Assembly: GCA_964247055.1 (NCBI GenBank)
Contig: OZ176056.1
Coordinates: 496,001 to 560,000, forward strand
DNA from: Paragordius varius
Taxonomy: Eukaryota; Nematomorpha
Direction: 5' to 3'
DNA length: 64,000 nucleotides
The notes beneath the pieces are model-generated. The model saw only the letters and a list, made by a program, of their open reading frames with translations. It did no database searches and was not told the origin of the DNA. Below, piece after piece: positions 39,701-52,412 of the stretch (the stretch's first letter is position 1; every line of letters begins with the position of its first letter). Both the position numbers and the translations under genes were made by a program.

Positions 39701-42700
39701 AAAATCGGATATTGGTCACCGGTTAACAAAACTATTTTTTATACATTCTCTTAGTAGGACTAGATTATAATATAGAGATAGTTTGACAAACTCTTTCATA
39801 TCCGATTTTTACAGCGATACTTTAAAAATTAATGTATAAAACTAGTCGCATCAATACTCAAGATAAACTTTGTCCTTAAAAATCGGATATTGGTCACAGG
39901 TGAACAAAATTATTTTTTATACATTATCATAGTAGGACTACATCAAAATATAGAGATAGTTTGACAAACTCTTTCATATCCGATTTGTACAACGATATTT
40001 TAAAAATTATGGTATTAAACCAGTCGCATCAATACTCATGTTAAACTTTGTCCTTAAAAATCGGATTGGTCACCGGTGAACAAAATTATTTTATATACAT
40101 TCTCTTAGTAAGACTACATCAAAATATAGAGATAATTTGACAAATTCTTTCATATCCGATTTTTACAACGATACTTTAAAAATTAATGTATAAAACTAGT
40201 CGTATCAATAAATCGCATCAATACTCAAGTTAAACTTTGTCCTTAAAAATCGGATATTGGTCACCGGAGAACAAAATTATTTTTTATACATTCTCTTAGT
40301 AGGACTACATCAAAATATAAAGATAGTTTGGCAAACTGTTTCATATCCGATTTTTACAACGATACTTTAAAAATTAATGTATAAAACTAGTAGCATCAAT
40401 ACTCAAGTTAAACTTTGTCCTTAAAAATCGAATATTGGTCACCGGTGAACAAAATTATTTTTTATACATTCTCTTAGTAAGACTACATCAAAATATAGAA
40501 ATAGTTTGACAAACTCTTTCATATCCGATTTTTACAACGATACTTAAAAATTAATGTATTAAACTAGTCGCATCAATACTCAAGCTAAACATTGTCCTTA
40601 AAAATCGGATATTGGTCACCGGTGAACAAAACTATTTTTTATACATTCTCTTAGTAAGACTACATCAAAATATAGAGATAGTTTGACAAACTCTTTCATA
40701 TCCGATTTTTACAACGATACTTTTTTAAAATTATGGTATTAAACCAGTCGCATCAATACTCAAGTTAAATATTGTCCTTAAAAATCGGATATTGGTCACC
40801 GGTGAACAAAACTATTTTTTATACATTCTCTCAGTAAGACTACATCAAAATATAGAGATAGTTTGACAAACTCTTTCATATCCGATTTTTACAACGATAC
40901 TTAAAAATTAATGTATTAAACTAGTCGCATCAATACTCAAGCTAAACATTGTCCTTAAAAATCGGATATTGGTCACCGGTGAACAAAACTATTTTTTATA
41001 CATTCTCTTAGTAAGACTACATCAAAATATAGAGATAGTTTGACAAACTCTTTCATATCCGATTTTTACAACGATACTTTTTTAAAATTATGGTATTAAA
41101 CCAGTCGCATCAATACTCAAGTTAAACTTTGTCCTTAAAAATTGGATATTGGTCACCGGTGAACAAAATTATTTTTTATACTCTTAGTAAGACTACATCA
41201 AAATATAGAGATAGTTTGACAAACTCTTTCATATCCGATTTTTACAACGATACTTTAAAAATTATGGTATTAAACCAGACAATCAATACTCAAGTTAAAC
41301 TTTGTCCTTAAAAATCGGATATTGGTCACCGGTGAACAAAATTATTTTTTAAACATTCTCTTAGTAAGACTACATCAAAATATAGAAATAGTTTGACAAA
41401 CTCTTTCATATCCGATTTTTACAACGATACTTTAAAAATTAATTTATAAAACTAGTTGCATCAATACTCAAGTTAAACTTTGTCCTTAAAATCGGATATT
41501 GGTCGCCGCTAAAGAAAATTATTTTTTGTACATTCTCTTAGTAGGACTACATCAAAATATAGAGATAGTTTGACAAACTCTTTCATATCCGATTTTTACA
41601 ACGATACTTTAAAAATTAATGTATAAAACTAGTCGCATCATTAGTCAAGTCTTTGTCCTTAAAAATCGGATATTGGTCACCGGTTAACAAAACTATTTTT
41701 TATACATTCTCTTAGTAGGACTAGATTTAAATATAGAGATAGTTTGACAAACTCTTTCATATCCGATTTTTACAGCGATACTTTAAAAATTAATGTATAA
41801 AACTAGTCGCATCAATACTCAAGATAAACTTTGTCCTTAAAAATCGGATATTGGTCACAGGTGAACAAAATTATTTTTTATACATTATCATAGTAGGACT
41901 ACATCAAAATATAGAGATAGTTTGACAAACTCTTTCATATCCGATTTGTACAACGATATTTTAAAAATTATGGTATTAAACCAGTCGCATCAATACTCAA
42001 GTTAAACTTTGTCCTTAAAAATTGGATTGGTCACCGGTGAACAAAATTATTTTATATACATTCTCTTAGTAAGACTACATCAAAATATAGAGATAATTTG
42101 ACAAATTCTTTCATATCCGATTTTTACAACGATACTTTAAAAATTAATGTATAAAACTAGTCGTATCAATAAATCGCATCAATACTCAAGTTAAACTTTG
42201 TCCTTAAAAATCGGATATTGGTCACCGGAGAACAAAATTATTTTTTACATTCTCTTAGTAGGACTACATCAAAATATAAAGATAGTTTGGCAAACTGTTT
42301 CATATCCGATTTTTACAACGATACTTTAAAAATTAATGTATAAAACTAGTAGCATCAATACTCAAGTTAAACTTTGTCCTTAAAAATCGAATATTGGTCA
42401 CCGGTGAACAAAATTATTTTATATACTCTTAGTAAGACTACATCAAAATATAGAGATAGTTTGACAAACTCTTTCATATCCGATTTTTACAACGATACTT
42501 TAAAAATTATGGTATTAAACCAGACAATCAATACTCAAGTTAAACTTTGTCCTTAAAAATCGGATATTGGTCACCGGTGAACAAAATTATTTTTTAAACA
42601 TTCTCTTAGTAAGACTACATCAAAATATAGAGATAGTTTGACAAACTCTTTCATATCCGATTTTTACAACGATACTTTTTTAAAATTATGGTATTAAACC

Positions 42701-45700
42701 AGTCGCATCAATACTCAAGTTAAACATTGTCCTTAAAAATCGGATATTGGTCACCGGTGAACAAAACTATTTTTTATACATTCTCTCAGTAAGACTACAT
42801 CAAAATATAGAGATAGTTTGACAAACTCTTTCATATCCGATTTTTACAACGATACTTAAAAATTAATGTATTAAACTAGTCGCATCAATACTCAAGCTAA
42901 ACATTGTCCTTAAAAATCGGATATTGGTCACCGGTGAACAAAACTATTTTTTATACATTCTCTTAGTAAGACTACATCAAAATATAGAGATAGTTTGACA
43001 AACTCTTTCATATCCGATTTTTACAACGATACTTTTTTAAAATTATGGTATTAAACCAGTCGCATCAATACTCAAGTTAAACTTTGTCCTTAAAAATCGG
43101 ATATTGGTCACCGGTGAACAAAATTATTTTTTATACTCTTAGTAAGACTACATCAAAATATAGAGATAGTTTGACAAACTCTTTCATATCCGATTTTTAC
43201 AACGATACTTTAAAAATTATGGTATTAAACCAGACAATCAATACTCAAGTTAAACTTTGTCCTTAAAAATCGGATTGGTCACCGGTGAACAAAATTATTT
43301 TATATACATTCTCTTAGTAAGACTACATCAAAATATAGAGATAATTTGACAAATTCTTTCATATCCGATTTTTACAACGATACTTTAAAAATTAATGTAT
43401 AAAACTAGTCGTATCAATAAATCGCATCAATACTCAAGTTAAACTTTGTCCTTAAAAATCGGATATTGGTCACCGGAGAACAAAATTATTTTTTATACAT
43501 TCTCTTAGTAGGACTACATCAAAATATAAAGATAGTTTGGCAAACTGTTTCATATCCGATTTTTACAACGATACTTTTTTAAAATTATGGTATTAAACCA
43601 GTCGCATCAATACTCAAGTTAAACTTTGTCCTTAAAAATCGGATATTGGTCTCCGGTGAACAAAATTATTTTCATACATTCTCTTAGTAAGACTACATTT
43701 TAAAATATAGAGATAGTTTGAAAAACTCTTTCATATCCGATTTTTACAACGATACTTTAAAAATTAATGTATTAAACCAGTCGCATCAATACTCAAGATA
43801 AACTCTGTCCTTAAAAATCGAATATTGGTCACCGGTGAACGAAATAATTTTTTATACATTCTCTTAGTAAGACTACATCAAAATATAGAGATAGTTTGAC
43901 AAACTCTTTCATAAACGATTTTTACAACGATACTTTAAAAATTAATGTGTTAAACTAGTCGCATCAATACTCAAGTTAAACTTTGTCCTTAAAAATCGGA
44001 TATTGGTCACCGGTGAACAAAATTATTTTTTATACATTCTCTTAGTAAGACTACATCAAAATATAGAAATAGTTTGACAAACTCTTTCATATCCGATTTT
44101 TACAACGATACTTTTTTAAAATTATGGTATTAAACCAGTCGCATCAATACTCAAGTTAAACTTTGTCCTTAAAAATCGGATATTGGTCACCGGTGAACAA
44201 AATTATTTTTTATACTCTTAGTAAGACTACATCAAAATATAGAGATAGTTTGACAAACTCTTTCATATCCGATTTTTACAACGATACTTTAAAAATTATG
44301 GTATTAAACCAGACAATCAATACTCAAGTTAAACTTTGTCCTTAAAAATCGGATTGGTCACCGGTGAACAAAATTATTTTATATACATTCTCTTAGTAAG
44401 ACTACATCAAAATATAGAGATAATTTGACAAATTCTTTCATATCCGATTTTTACAACGATACTTTAAAAATTAATGTATAAAACTAGTCGTATCAATAAA
44501 TCGCATCAATACTCAAGTTAAACTTTGTCCTTAAAAATCGGATATTGGTCACCGGAGAACAAAATTATTTTTTATACATTCTCTTAGTAGGACTACATCA
44601 AAATATAAAGATAGTTTGGCAAACTGTTTCATATCCGATTTTTACAACGATACTTTTTTAAAATTATGGTATTAAACCAGTCGCATCAATACTCAAGTTA
44701 AACTTTGTCCTTAAAAATCGGATATTGGTCTCCGGTGAACAAAATTATTTTCATACATTCTCTTAGTAAGACTACATTTTAAAATATAGAGATAGTTTGA
44801 AAAACTCTTTCATATCCGATTTTTACAACGATACTTTAAAAATTAATGTATTAAACCAGTCGCATCAATACTCAAGATAAACTCTGTCCTTAAAAATCGA
44901 ATATTGGTCACCGGTGAACGAAATAATTTTTTATACATTCTATTAGTAAGACTACATCAAAATATAGAGATAGTTTGACAAACTCTTTCATATCCGATTT
45001 TTACAACGATACTTTAAAAATTAATGTGTTAAACTAGTCGCATCAATACTCAAGTTAAACTTTGTCCTTAAAAATCGGATATTGGTCACCGGTGAACAAA
45101 ATTATTTTTTATACATTCTCTTAGTAAGACTACATCAAAATATAGAGATAGTTTGACAAACTCTTTCATATCCGATTTTTACAACGATACTTTTTTAAAA
45201 TTATGGTATTAAACCAGTCGCATCAATACTCAAGTTAAACTTTGTCCTTAAAAATCGGATATTGGTCACCGGTGAACAAAATTATTTTTTATACTCTTAG
45301 TAAGACTACATCAAAATATAGAGATAGTTTGACAAACTCTTTCATATCCGATTTTTACAACGATACTTTAAAAATTATGGTATTAAACCAGACAATCAAT
45401 ACTCAAGTTAAACTTTGTCCTTAAAAATCGGATTGGTCACCGGTGAACAAAATTATTTTATATACATTCTCTTAGTAAGACTACATCAAAATATAGAGAT
45501 AATTTGACAAATTCTTTCATATCCGATTTTTACAACGATACTTTAAAAATTAATGTATAAAACTAGTCGTATCAATAAATCGCATCAATACTCAAGTTAA
45601 ACTTTGTCCTTAAAAATCGGATATTGGTCACCGGAGAACAAAATTATTTTTTATACATTCTCTTAGTAGGACTACATCAAAATATAAAGATAGTTTGGCA

Positions 45701-47068
45701 AACTGTTTCATATCCGATTTTTACAACGATACTTTTTTAAAATTATGGTATTAAACCAGTCGCATCAATACTCAAGTTAAACTTTGTCCTTAAAAATCGG
45801 ATATTGGTCTCCGGTGAACAAAATTATTTTCATACATTCTCTTAGTAAGACTACATTTTAAAATATAGAGATAGTTTGAAAAACTCTTTCATATCCGATT
45901 TTTACAACGATACTTTAAAAATTAATGTATTAACCCAGTCGCATCAATACTCAAGATAAACTCTGTCCTTAAAAATCGAATATTGGTCACCGGTGAACGA
46001 AATAATTTTTTATACATTCTCTTAGTAAGACTACATCAAAATATAGAGATAGTTTGACAAACTCTTTCATATCCGATTTTTACAACGATACTTTAAAAAT
46101 TAATGTGTTAAACTAGTCGCATCAATACTCAAGTTAAACTTTGTCCTTAAAAATCGGATATTGGTCACCGGTGAACAAAATTATTTTTTATACATTCTCT
46201 TAGTAAGACTACATCAAAATATAGAGATAGTTTGACTAACCCTTTCATATCCGATTTTTGCAACGATACTTAAAAATTAATGTATTAAACTAGTCGCATC
46301 AATACTCAAGCTAAACATTGTCCTTAAAAATCGGATATTGGTCACCCGTGAACAAAATTATTTTTTATACATTCTCTTAGTAGGACTACATCAAAATATA
46401 GAGATAGTTTGGCAAACTGTTTCATATCCGATTTTTACAACGATACTTTAAAAATTAATGTATAAAACTAGTCGCATCAATACTCAAGTTAAACTTTGTC
46501 CTTAAAAATCGAATATTGGTCACCGGTGAACAAAATTATTTTTTATACATTCTCTTAGTAAGACTACATCAAAATATAGAAATAGTTTGACAAACTCTTT
46601 CTTATCCGAGTTTTACAACGATACTTAAAAATTAATTTATTAAACTAGTCGCATCAATACTCAAGCTAAACATTGTCCTTAAAAATCGGATATTGGTCAC
46701 CGGTGAACAAAACTATTTTTTATACATTCTCTTAGTAAGACTACATCAAAATATAGAGATAGTTTGACTAACTCTTTATTAAACTAGTCGCATCAATACT
46801 CAAGTTAAACTTTGTCCTTAAAAATCGGATATTGGTCACGGGTGAACAAAATTATTTTTTATACATTCTCTTAGTAAGACTACATCAAAATATAGAGATA
46901 GTTTGACTAACTCTTTATTAAACTAGTCGCATCAATACTCAAGTTAAACTTTGTCCTTAAAAATCGGATATTGGTCACCGGTGAACAAAATTATTTTATA
47001 TACATTCTCTTAGTAAGACTACATCAAAATATAGAGATAGTTGGACAAACTCTTTCATATCCGATTTA
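36794..47068 (+). repeat. 11.35-kb segmental tandem duplication, copy 2 (10,275 bp)
   Basis: Near-identical second copy. Offset landmarks are 29776 to 41129, 31021 to 42374, 31731 to 43084 and 33889 to 45242, all exactly 11,353. It is shorter because it holds three 1,079-bp units instead of four. The only other length difference I noticed is one extra T in the T-run near 46180 compared with 35910. The first monomer is a hybrid: its 5' part (gttggacaaac, ccgatttatac) is the end of copy 1, and its 3' part (ctagccgcatcattag) belongs to the copy-2 start. The right end joins the 1,938-bp family at about 47068-47104. Confidence 0.95.
43084..46236 (+). repeat. 1,079-bp six-monomer HOR, three copies (last incomplete)
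   Basis: Units start at 43084, 44163 and 45242. Unit 1 has cataaacg and agaaatag like unit 1 of the earlier array, unit 2 has cattctattag, and unit 3 has attaacccag like the earlier unit 4. One of the two nearly identical middle units is therefore the one missing here, or the one added in the first copy. Confidence 0.95.
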
Positions 47069-49507
47069 TACAACGATACTTTAAAAATTAATGTATAAAA
47101 CTAGTCGCATCAATACTCAAGCTAAACATTGTCCTTAAAAATCGGATATTGGTCACCGGTGAACAAAATTATTTTTTATACATTCTCTTAGTAAGACTAC
47201 ATCAAAATATAGAGATAGTTTTACAAACTCTTTAATATCCGATTTTTACAACGATACTTTAAAAATTAATGTATTAAACTAGTCGCATCAATACTCAAGT
47301 TAAACTTTGTCCATAAAAATCGGATATTGGTCACCGGTGAACAAAATAATTTTTTATACATTCTCTTAGTAAGACTACATCAAAATATAGAGATAGTTTG
47401 ACAAACTCTTTCATATCCGATTTTTACAGCGATACTTTAAAAATTAATGTATAAAACTAGTCGCATCAATACTCAAGTTAAACTTTGTCCTTAAAAATCG
47501 GATATTGGTCACAGGTGAACAAAATTATTTTTTATACATTATCTTAGTACGACTACATCAAAATATAGATATAGTTTGACAAACTCTTTCATATCCGATT
47601 TTTACAGCGATACTTTAAAAATTAATGTATAAAACAAGTCGCATCAATACTCAAGTTAAACTTTGACTTAAAAATCGGATATTGGTCACCGGTGAACAAA
47701 ATTATTTTTTATACATTTTCTTATTAGGACTATATCAAAATATAGAGATATTTTGACAAATTCTTTCATATCCGATTTTTAAAACGATACTTTAAAAATT
47801 AATGTATTAAACTAGTCGCATCAATACTCAATTTAAACTTTGTCCTTAAAAATCGGATATTGGTCGCCGGTAAAGAAAATTATTTAATATACATTCTCTT
47901 AGTAGGACTACATCAATATATAGAGATAGTTTGACAAACTCTTTCATATCCGATTTTTACAACGATACTTTAAAAATTAATGTATAATACTAGTCGCATC
48001 AATACTCAAGTTAAACTTTGTCCTTAAAAATCGGATATTGGTCACCGGTTAACAAAACTATTTTTTATACATTCTCTTAGTAGGACTACATCAAAATATA
48101 GAGATAGTTTGACAAACTCTTTCATATCCGATTTTTACAGCGATACTTTAAAAATTAATGTATAAAACTAGTCGCATCAATACTCAAGTTAAACTTTGTG
48201 TCTAAAAAATCGGATATTGGTCACAGGTGAACAAAATTATTTTTTATACATTATCTTAGTAGGACTACATCAAAATATAGAGATAGTTTGACAAACTCTT
48301 TCATATCCGATTTTTACAACGATACTTTAAAAATTAATGTATAAAACTAGTCGCATCATTAGTCAAGTCTTTGTCCTTAAAAATCGGATATTGGTCGCCG
48401 GTAAAGAAAATTATTTTTTACACATTCTCTTAGTAGTACTACATCAAAATATAGAGATAGTTTGACAAACTCTTTCATATCCGATTTTTACAACGATACT
48501 TTAAAAATTAATGTATAAAACTAGCCGCATCATTAGTCAAATTAAATTGTCCTTATAAATCTGATATTGGTCACCGGTGAACAAAATTAATTTTTATACA
48601 TTATCTTAGTAGGACTACATCAAAATATAGAGATAGTTTGACAAACTCTTTCATATCCGATTTTTACAAGGATACTTTAAAAATAAATGTATAAAACTAG
48701 TCGCATCATTAGTCAAGTCTTTGTCCTTAAAAATCGGATATTGGTCACCGGTGAACAAAATTATTTTTTATACATTCTCTTAGTAGGACTACATCAAAAT
48801 ATAGAGATAGTTTGACAAACTCTTTCATATCCGATTTTTACAGCGATACTTTAAAAATTAATGTATAAAACTAGTCGCATCAATACTCAAGTTAAACTTT
48901 GTGTCTAAAAAATCGGATATTGGTCACAGGTGAACAAAATTATTTTTTATACATTATCTTAGTAGGACTACATCAAAATATAGAGATAGTTTGACAAACT
49001 CTTTCATATCCGATTTTTACAACGATACTTTAAAAATTAATGTATAAAACTAGTCGCATCATTAGTCAAGTCTTTGTCCTTAAAAATCGGATATTGGTCG
49101 CCGGTAAAGAAAATTATTTTTTACACATTCTCTTAGTAGTACTACATCAAAATATAGAGATAGTTTGACAAACTCTTTCATATCCGATTTTTACAACGAT
49201 ACTTTAAAAATTAATGTATAAAACTAGCCGCATCATTAGTCAAATTAAATTGTCCTTATAAATCTGATATTGGTCACCGGTGAACAAAATTAATTTTTAT
49301 ACATTATCTTAGTAGGACTACATCAAAATATAGAGATAGTTTGACAAACTCTTTCATATCCGATTTTTACAACGATACTTTAAAAATTAATGTATAAAAC
49401 TAGTCGCATCAATAGTCAAGTTATACTTTGTCCTTAAAAATCGGATATTGGTCACCGGTGTTTTTTATACATTCTCTTAGTAAGACTACATCAAAATATA
49501 GAGATAG
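47041..49507 (+). repeat. 1,938-bp HOR family, copy R1 (2,467 bp, expanded)
   Basis: The unit starts at gttggacaaac / ccgatttatac. In order it then shows gttttacaaac, gtccataaaaatcgg, cacaggtg with cttagtacgac, ctttgacttaaaaatcgg with aggactatatc, cgccggtaaag with atttaatatac, caccggttaac, gtgtctaaaaaatcgg, cgccggtaaag with agtagtac, ccttataaatctg, a near-consensus agtaggac monomer, and a caccggtgttttttatac monomer that has lost 10 bp. In R1 the four monomers from gtgtctaaaaaatcgg are repeated (48198 to 48901, 703 bp), giving three extra monomers (529 bp) relative to 1,938. Confidence 0.9.
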
Positions 49508-51410
49508 TTGGACAAACTCTTTCATATCCGATTTATACAACGATACTTTAAAAATTAATGTATAAAACTAGTCGCATCAATACTCAAGCTAAACATTGTC
49601 CTTAAAAATCGGATATTGGTCACCGGTGAACAAAATTATTTTTTATACATTCTCTTAGTAAGACTACATCAAAATATAGAGATAGTTTTACAAACTCTTT
49701 AATATCCGATTTTTACAACGATACTTTAAAAATTAATGTATTAAACTAGTCGCATCAATACTCAAGTTAAACTTTGTCCATAAAAATCGGATATTGGTCA
49801 CCGGTGAACAAAATAATTTTTTATACATTCTCTTAGTAAGACTACATCAAAATATAGAGATAGTTTGACAAACTCTTTCATATCCGATTTTTACAGCGAT
49901 ACTTTAAAAATTAATGTATAAAACTAGTCGCATCAATACTCAAGTTAAACTTTGTCCTTAAAAATCGGATATTGGTCACAGGTGAACAAAATTATTTTTT
50001 ATACATTATCTTAGTACGACTACATCAAAATATAGATATAGTTTGACAAACTCTTTCATATCCGATTTTTACAGCGATACTTTAAAAATTAATGTATAAA
50101 ACAAGTCGCATCAATACTCAAGTTAAACTTTGACTTAAAAATCGGATATTGGTCACCGGTGAACAAAATTATTTTTTATACATTTTCTTAGTAGGACTAT
50201 ATCAAAATATAGAGATATTTTGACAAATTCTTTCATATCCGATTTTTAAAACGATACTTTAAAAATTAATGTATTAAACTAGTCGCATCAATACTCAATT
50301 TAAACTTTGTCCTTAAAAATCGGATATTGGTCGCCGGTAAAGAAAATTATTTAATATACATTCTCTTAGTAGGACTACATCAATATATAGAGATAGTTTG
50401 ACAAACTCTTTCATATCCGATTTTTACAACGATACTTTAAAAATTAATGTATAATACTAGTCGCATCAATACTCAACCGGTTAACAAAACTATTTTTTAT
50501 ACATTCTCTTAGTAGGACTACATCAAAATATAGAGATAGTTTGACAAACTCTTTCATATCCGATTTTTACAGCGATACTTTAAAAATTAATGTATAAAAC
50601 TAGTCGCATCAATACTCAAGTTAAACTTTGTGTCTAAAAAATCGGATATTGGTCACAGGTGAACAAAATTATTTTTTATACATTATCTTAGTAGGACTAC
50701 ATCAAAATATAGAGATAGTTTGACAAACTCTTTCATATCCGATTTTTACAACGATACTTTAAAAATTAATGTATAAAACTAGTCGCATCATTAGTCAAGT
50801 CTTTGTCCTTAAAAATCGGATATTGGTCGCCGGTAAAGAAAATTATTTTTTACACATTCTCTTAGTAGTACTACATCAAAATATAGAGATAGTTTGACAA
50901 ACTCTTTCATATCCGATTTTTACAACGATACTTTAAAAATTAATGTATAAAACTAGCCGCATCATTAGTCAAATTAAATTGTCCTTATAAATCTGATATT
51001 GGTCACCGGTGAACAAAATTAATTTTTATACATTATCTTAGTAGGACTACATCAAAATATAGAGATAGTTTGACAAACTCTTTCATATCCGATTTTTACA
51101 AGGATACTTTAAAAATAAATGTATAAAACTAGTCGCATCATTAGTCAAGTCTTTGTCCTTAAAAATCGGATATTGGTCACCGGTGAACAAAATTATTTTT
51201 TATACATTCTCTTAGTAGGACTACATCAAAATATAGAGATAGTTTGACAAACTCTTTCATATCCGATTTTTACAACGATACTTTAAAAATTAATGTATAA
51301 AACTAGTCGCATCAATAGTCAAGTTATACTTTGTCCTTAAAAATCGGATATTGGTCACCGGTGTTTTTTATACATTCTCTTAGTAAGACTACATCAAAAT
51401 ATAGAGATAG
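49508..51410 (+). repeat. 1,938-bp HOR family, copy R2 (1,903 bp, 35-bp deletion)
   Basis: Same order as the family unit. A unique deletion of 35 bp at about 50476 joins actcaa directly to ccggttaac. It removes the monomer boundary and the left inverted-repeat arm of that monomer, and it fully explains 1,903 instead of 1,938 bp. The other copies are intact at this point. Confidence 0.9.
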
Positions 51411-52412
51411 TTTGACAAACTCTTTCATATCCGATTTTTACAACGATACTTTAAAAATTAATGTGTAAAACTAGTCGCATCAATACTCAAGTTAAACTTT
51501 GTCCTTAAAAATCAGATATTGGTCACCGGTGAACAAAATTATTTTTTAGACATTTTCTTAGTAAGACTACAGCAAAATATAGAGATAGTTTGACAAACTC
51601 TTTCATATCCGATTTTTACAACGATACTTTGAAAATTAATGTATAAAACTAGTCGTATCAATAAATCGCATCAATACTCAAGTTAAACTTTGTCCTTAAA
51701 AATAGGATATTGGTCACCGGTGAACAAAATTATTTATTATACATTCTCTTAGTAGGACTACATTAAAATATAGAGATAGTTTGGCAAACTCTTTCATATC
51801 CGATTTTTACAACGATACTTTAAAAATTAATGTATAAAACTAGTCGCATCAATACTCAAGTTAAACTTTGTCCTTAAAAATCGAATATTGGTCACCGGTG
51901 AACAAAATTATTTTTTATACATTCTCTTAGTAAGACTACATCAAAATATAGAAATAGTTTGACAAACTCTTTCTTATCCGAGTTTTACAACGATACTTAA
52001 AAATTAATTTATTAAACTAGTCGCATCAATACTCAAGCTAAACATTGTCCTTAAAAATCGGATATTGGTCACCGGTGAACAAAACTATTTTTTATACATT
52101 CTCTTAGTAAGACTACATCAAAATATAGAGATAGTTTGACTAACTCTTTATTAAACTAGTCGCATCAATACTCAAGTTAAACTTTGTCCTTAAAAATCGG
52201 ATATTGGTCACGGGTGAACAAAATTATTTTTTATACATTCTCTTAGTAAGACTACATCAAAATATAGAGATAGTTTGACTAACTCTTTATTAAACTAGTC
52301 GCATCAATACTCAAGTTAAACTTTGTCCTTAAAAATCGGATATTGGTCACCGGTGAACAAAATTATTTTATATACATTCTCTTAGTAAGACTACATCAAA
52401 ATATAGAGATAG
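51411..52412 (+). repeat. Inserted block between R2 and R3 (1,002 bp)
   Basis: This stretch interrupts the 1,938-bp series. Its first part (gtgtaaaactag, atcagatattgg, ttttttagacattttc) matches the sequence after R5 at 59289-59430 and includes a 13-bp micro-duplication at 51653. Its second part, from about 51795, matches 46423-47040 at an offset of 5,372 bp, including cttatccgag and the two adjacent truncated monomers. It is a mosaic of two other places in the array. Confidence 0.85.

Noticed and set aside
36794-47068. Whole second 11.35-kb copy as an assembly artefact
   Set aside because: It cannot be excluded without reads, but the two copies differ in the number of 1,079-bp units and in one T-run, which a plain duplicated contig would not. 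I therefore report it as real with this caveat.
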